DNA from: Bacteroidota bacterium
GTDB lineage: Bacteria > Bacteroidota > Bacteroidia > J057
Length of the DNA stretch: 9,521 bases
Assembly (NCBI GenBank): GCA_003696875.1
Contig: RFHL01001196.1
Span: 1-9,521 of the forward strand
Reading direction: 5' to 3'
Part shown: positions 6,151-9,521 of the stretch, piece after piece
Layout: the number at the start of each line of letters is the position of its first letter
How positions within the stretch are numbered: the first letter of the stretch is position 1
Position numbers and translations under genes: made by a program
Notes under the pieces: model-generated
Database searches by the model: none
Told to the model about the DNA's origin: nothing
The model's input: only the letters and a program-made list of their open reading frames with translations

Positions 6151-7578
6151 ATGAAGCACCAAACCATTCTGCTCTGGTTCCGCCGGGACCTGCGCCTACA
6201 CGACCACGAACCCCTCTTTCGCGCCTGGGATCAGGGCGCGGACATCCTTCCCGTTTACGTCATCGACCCCCGCGAGTTTGGGGAGACGCCCTTCGGCTTT
6301 GCCAAGACCGGCCCCTTTCGGGCCCGTTTTCTGAAGGAGAGTCTTCTCAATCTGCAGGCGCGCTTGCGCGCGCGGGGGAGCGACCTGATCGTCCTGGCCG
6401 GACAGCCAGAGACGCTGCTGCCCGACCTCGCCCGGCAGACCGGGGCTACGGCCATCTTTGCCCACAAAGAAGTGACCTCGGAAGAAACCCATGTGGAGGC
6501 CGCCCTCGAGCAGGCCCTCTTCGCCCAGGGCATCGGGCTGGAACTCTTCTGGGGCAGCACCCTTTACCACCTCAACGACCTGCCTATGCCGGTGCAGAGC
6601 CTGCCGGAGATCTTCACGCAGTTTCGCAAGCAGGTGGAGAAAATGGCCGGCGTACGGCCTGTGTTTGAAACGCCCGGCCAGCTGTCGCTCCCCCCGGCGG
6701 TCCCCGCCGGGTTGACTCCGGAAGCCTGGGGGCTGGAAGGAGAAGCGCCCGACGCCCGGGCTGTCCTTCCCTTCGCCGGCGGCGAAGAGGCCGGCCTCGC
6801 CCGTCTGCAAGACTACCTATGGGAGGGCGACCACCTGCGCCGCTACAAAGAGACCCGCAACGGCTTGCTGGGCGCCGACTATTCCTCCAAATTCTCGGCC
6901 TGGCTGGCCCTCGGCTGCCTGTCGCCCCGGCAGATCTACGCCGAGGTGAAGCGCTACGAGCAGCTCCGGGTCAAAAACGCCTCGACCTACTGGCTCATCT
7001 TCGAGCTCATCTGGCGTGACTACTTTCGTTTTGTGGCCAAAAAGCACGGCAACCGCCTCTTCTTTCCCGGCGGGCTGAAGGGCGACTCCGCCCGGGGAAG
7101 GCAGGACGACCGCCTGTTTCGCGCCTGGCAGCAGGGGCAGACCGGCATCCCTTTCGTGGACGCCAACATGCGGGAGCTCTGGGAGACCGGCTTTATGTCC
7201 AACCGCGGACGCCAAAATGTCGCCAGCTTCCTGGTACGTGACCTGGGCCTCGACTGGCGCCTGGGCGCCGAGTGGTTTGAGTCACAGCTGGTCGACTACG
7301 ACGTCTGCTCCAACTGGGGCAACTGGAACTACGTAGCCGGCATCGGCAACGATCCCCGTGAAAACCGCTATTTCAATGTGGTAAGCCAGGGAAAGCGCTA
7401 TGATCCCAAGGGCGACTATCTCCGGCATTGGCTGCCCGAGCTCGCCGCGCTACCGGCGGCCGGCATTCACGAGCCCTATGCCGAGCAGCGCCGCCAACTG
7501 GCGGCGGCAGGTGTACACCTTGGCGGCAACTACCCCCATCCCGTGGTGTCCATGGATCGCCGGCGATCCCGTGCCTGA
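6151..7578 (+). CDS. cry: DASH-type cryptochrome / photolyase
   Basis: This is a flavoprotein of the cryptochrome/photolyase family, DASH branch, whose members repair cyclobutane pyrimidine dimers mainly in single-stranded DNA using light. The 475-residue product starts with the photolyase N-terminal domain ILLWFRRDLRLHDHEPL (6-22). The FAD domain carries RRYKETRNGLLGADYSSKFS (230-249), LALGCLSPRQIY (252-263), FELIWRDYFRF (284-294) and TGIPFVDANMREL (331-343). The DASH-typical block DYDVCSNWGNWNYVAGIGND runs from 382 to 401, with Trp residues at 389 and 392 that could join the electron-transfer chain. It ends with NYPHPVV and a short basic tail. I set the start at ATG 6151, eight residues before the first conserved Phe-Arg-Arg. 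The frame stays open back to a GTG at 6043, but that would translate the repeat arm as PNPHPVNPVNPV. The gene converges on rho. Confidence 0.95.
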   Translation: MKHQTILLWFRRDLRLHDHEPLFRAWDQGADILPVYVIDPREFGETPFGFAKTGPFRARFLKESLLNLQARLRARGSDLIVLAGQPETLLPDLARQTGATAIFAHKEVTSEETHVEAALEQALFAQGIGLELFWGSTLYHLNDLPMPVQSLPEIFTQFRKQVEKMAGVRPVFETPGQLSLPPAVPAGLTPEAWGLEGEAPDARAVLPFAGGEEAGLARLQDYLWEGDHLRRYKETRNGLLGADYSSKFSAWLALGCLSPRQIYAEVKRYEQLRVKNASTYWLIFELIWRDYFRFVAKKHGNRLFFPGGLKGDSARGRQDDRLFRAWQQGQTGIPFVDANMRELWETGFMSNRGRQNVASFLVRDLGLDWRLGAEWFESQLVDYDVCSNWGNWNYVAGIGNDPRENRYFNVVSQGKRYDPKGDYLRHWLPELAALPAAGIHEPYAEQRRQLAAAGVHLGGNYPHPVVSMDRRRSRA

Positions 7579-7599
7579 GCGCCGGTGCAGAAATACCAG

Positions 7600-7629
7600 A
7601 ACGGCGGCCCCGATATCGGGGCCGCCGTT
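7600..7629. terminator. Perfect 30-base palindrome between convergent cry and rho
   Basis: Every base from 7600 to 7614 pairs with 7615 to 7629 (a7600 with t7629, and so on to t7614 with a7615). As RNA it gives a 12-base-pair, mostly G-C stem around a gatatc loop. Being symmetric, it forms the same hairpin from either strand. It starts 21 bases after the cry stop and lies about 75 bases beyond the rho stop. Only short T runs follow on each side, so its strength as an intrinsic terminator is uncertain. Confidence 0.8.
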
Positions 7630-7704
7630 TGGCTTTGTGGAGGGATCTATAGGCCAGATAGTCAGGTATTTCCCCCTCTATGGCTTCTGACTTCTGGGCT
7701 CTGT

Positions 7705-9521
7705 TTATCCATTCATCGAGAGCAGAAACTCCTCGTTGTCGAGGGTGCCCTCCATGCGGCCTTTGAGGAACTCCATCCCTTCGATGGGGTTCATGTCGGC
7801 CATAAACTTGCGCAGCACCCAGATGCGGTTGATGTCGCCGGGATCGAGGAGCAGGTCCTCGCGGCGGGTGCCGGAGGCCGTCACGTCGATGGCCGGGTAT
7901 ACGCGGCGGTTGGCGAGGCGACGGTCGAGCTGTAGCTCCATGTTGCCGGTACCTTTGAATTCCTCAAAGATCACCTCATCCATTTTGGAGCCGGTCTCGA
8001 TCAGCGCGGTGGCCAGGATGGTCAGGGAGCCGCCATTTTCGATGTTACGGGCCGCGCCAAAGAAGCGCTTGGGCTTGTGCAGGGCATTGGCATCTACCCC
8101 ACCGGAGAGGATCTTACCCGAGGCGGGTTGCACGGTGTTGTGGGCCCGGGCAAGGCGGGTGATGGAGTCAAGGAGAATGACCACATCGTGGCCACACTCG
8201 ACCATACGCTTGGCTTTTTCGAGTACGATGCTCGCCACCTGCACGTGGCGGTCGGCGGGTTCGTCAAAGGTGGAGGCGACTACCTCGGCGTTGACGTTCC
8301 GCTCCATATCGGTTACCTCCTCCGGGCGCTCATCGATCAGCAGGATGATGAGGTACACCTCCGGGTGGTTTTCGGCGATGGCATTGGCTACCTTTTGCAG
8401 CAGGACGGTCTTACCGGTTTTGGGCTGGGCTACGATCAGGCCCCGCTGCCCCTTACCGATGGGGGAGAAGAGGTCGATGATGCGGAGCGAAAGGTCCTTT
8501 TGCTGGGCCTTGCTCTTGACGAGCTTGAAGCGCTCGTCAGGAAAGAGAGGCGTCAGATGGTCAAAGTAGATCCGGTCTCGGATCTCGGCCGGTGGGCGGC
8601 CGTTGATGCTGTCGACCCGCAGCAGCGCAAAGTAGCGCTCCCCTTCTTTGGGTGGGCGGATACCGCCGACCACCGTATCTCCAGTCTTGAGACCAAAGAG
8701 CTTGACCTGGGACTGTGACACGTAAATGTCATCGGGTGACGATAAGTAGTTGTATTCGGTGGAGCGCAAAAAGCCAAAGCCCTCATTGGTGATTTCCAGA
8801 ACGCCCTGGCTCGTAATCACCCCGTCCAGATCCAGGTCCAGCACAGGCTGGCTCTGGTTTTGGCTCTGATTCTGACGCTGGTTTTGGTGGCGGGGGGGCT
8901 GATTCTGAGGAGCTTGCTCGTTCCCATCCCGCTGGTTGTCTTTGGGACTGCGCTTGCGCCGGCTGCGCTTGTTGCGATCCATGCGCCCGTCATTGTCAGC
9001 CTGAAGATCCTGGTTGGCAGGAGATTCTTCCTCGGTAGGTTTTTCTTCGGCAGATACTTCCGGAGCAGGGTTTTCCTGCTTTTCTACGGGTTTTTCCTCC
9101 TCCGGCTGACTTCGCTTGCGGCGGGTCGTGCGGGTGCGAGGCGTCTTCTTCTCTGGTTCGGACTCGACTTCGGCAGCTGGCTCAGCCGATTTTTCTTCTG
9201 GGGTGTCGTCCTTATTCTCATCCGTTGCACGCGATCGGCGGGTGCGACGGGTACGGCGACGGCCATTGGTCTCGTTATCAGCCGGCTCAGCCTCAGGGGC
9301 ATCCTGCTTGGCTTCCGTCTCTTTCGATTCGACTTCTGCCGTTTGCTCTTCGGTCTGTGGCTCGGCTTTGACTTCGGCTATTTTCTTGGGCGGCAAAATG
9401 GCTTGTTGGTCCAGTATCTTAAAGATCAGATCCTGTTTGCCCATTTTGTCTGTGTCTTTGATGTCCAAGCGACTGGCAATTTCCCTTAGATTGGAAATTT
9501 CGGTAGCATTCAGCTCAATAA
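7705..9521 (-). CDS. rho: Transcription termination factor Rho with long disordered insert (N-terminus outside window)
   Basis: Rho is a hexameric RNA-dependent ATPase that ends transcription. A TTG at 9468 could be read as the start, but the frame stays open to the edge and reads IELNATEISNLREIASRLDI, the normal Rho N-terminal helices. The true start is therefore just outside and 604 residues are visible. Numbering from the TTG codon, helical KMGKQDLIFKILDQQAI ends near 24. Residues 30-212 are a low-complexity insert: Glu/Lys/Pro-rich runs, Arg clusters (RRRTRRTRRSR at 70-80) and a Q/N-rich stretch at 188-207. The RNA-binding fold follows (EITNEGFGFLRS, 225-236). Walker A is AQPKTGKT (347-354), Walker B is DVVILLDS (428-435), the Q-loop region DANALHKPKRFFGAAR lies at 459-474, and the tail is NEEFLLSMNG. 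Such inserts are known in other Rho proteins, including those of Bacteroides and Clostridium. The catalytic core looks complete. Confidence 0.97.
   Translation of the reverse strand, partial: IELNATEISNLREIASRLDIKDTDKMGKQDLIFKILDQQAILPPKKIAEVKAEPQTEEQTAEVESKETEAKQDAPEAEPADNETNGRRRTRRTRRSRATDENKDDTPEEKSAEPAAEVESEPEKKTPRTRTTRRKRSQPEEEKPVEKQENPAPEVSAEEKPTEEESPANQDLQADNDGRMDRNKRSRRKRSPKDNQRDGNEQAPQNQPPRHQNQRQNQSQNQSQPVLDLDLDGVITSQGVLEITNEGFGFLRSTEYNYLSSPDDIYVSQSQVKLFGLKTGDTVVGGIRPPKEGERYFALLRVDSINGRPPAEIRDRIYFDHLTPLFPDERFKLVKSKAQQKDLSLRIIDLFSPIGKGQRGLIVAQPKTGKTVLLQKVANAIAENHPEVYLIILLIDERPEEVTDMERNVNAEVVASTFDEPADRHVQVASIVLEKAKRMVECGHDVVILLDSITRLARAHNTVQPASGKILSGGVDANALHKPKRFFGAARNIENGGSLTILATALIETGSKMDEVIFEEFKGTGNMELQLDRRLANRRVYPAIDVTASGTRREDLLLDPGDINRIWVLRKFMADMNPIEGMEFLKGRMEGTLDNEEFLLSMNG

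Noticed and set aside
8860..9489. A + strand frame of 209 residues that looks like a very hydrophobic membrane protein
   Set aside because: It is the antisense shadow of the Rho insert. Codons for Glu, Lys, Gln and Arg read in reverse give Phe, Leu and similar residues, so the hydrophobicity is an artefact.

Overview
The window looks like a piece of a moderately high-GC Bacteroidota chromosome. The best clue is the transcription terminator Rho at the right edge. It carries a long disordered insert between its N-terminal helices and its RNA-binding fold, and it ends in a Bacteroidota-like NEEFLLSMNG tail. Other clues are the near-absence of Shine-Dalgarno sequences before the starts and a serine/threonine kinase fused to TPR-like sequence. 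A Saprospiria/Lewinella-like source is my guess; the class cannot be proven from the sequence alone.

Layout, left to right. Positions 1-1173 hold a decayed gene for a Hanks-type Ser/Thr kinase with a TPR-like C-terminal part, broken by stops, frameshifts and an apparent internal deletion. Three back-to-back hairpins follow (1155-1205), then an intact dihydrofolate reductase (1240-1725). A 364-base spacer holds a very GC-rich structured block (1740-1890) and a more AT-rich part with short direct repeats. Next is a tight two-gene phospholipid unit: a PlsB/LPLAT-type acyltransferase (2090-3793) overlapping gpsA by 26 bases (3768-4823). GpsA makes sn-glycerol 3-phosphate and the acyltransferase probably acylates it, so this reads as a membrane-lipid operon. 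A short AT-rich spacer leads to a pirin/YhhW-type bicupin with a Tat-like N-terminal extension (4949-5824), closed by a strong hairpin terminator (5846-5879). The 5880-6150 spacer carries a dispersed-repeat-like element: two inverted arms built from 9-base units. It is followed by a DASH-type cryptochrome/photolyase (6151-7578). This gene converges on rho (complement, 7705 to beyond the right edge), and a perfect 30-base palindrome lies between them as a likely two-way terminator.

Apart from rho, every gene is on the + strand. Most are housekeeping genes, and I find no defence system, mobile element, CRISPR array, tRNA or rRNA. The points most worth a second look are the pattern of kinase decay, the probable export of the pirin, the Q/N-rich and charged insert in Rho, the 9-base-unit inverted repeat before the photolyase gene, and the GC-rich structured spacer after the reductase.
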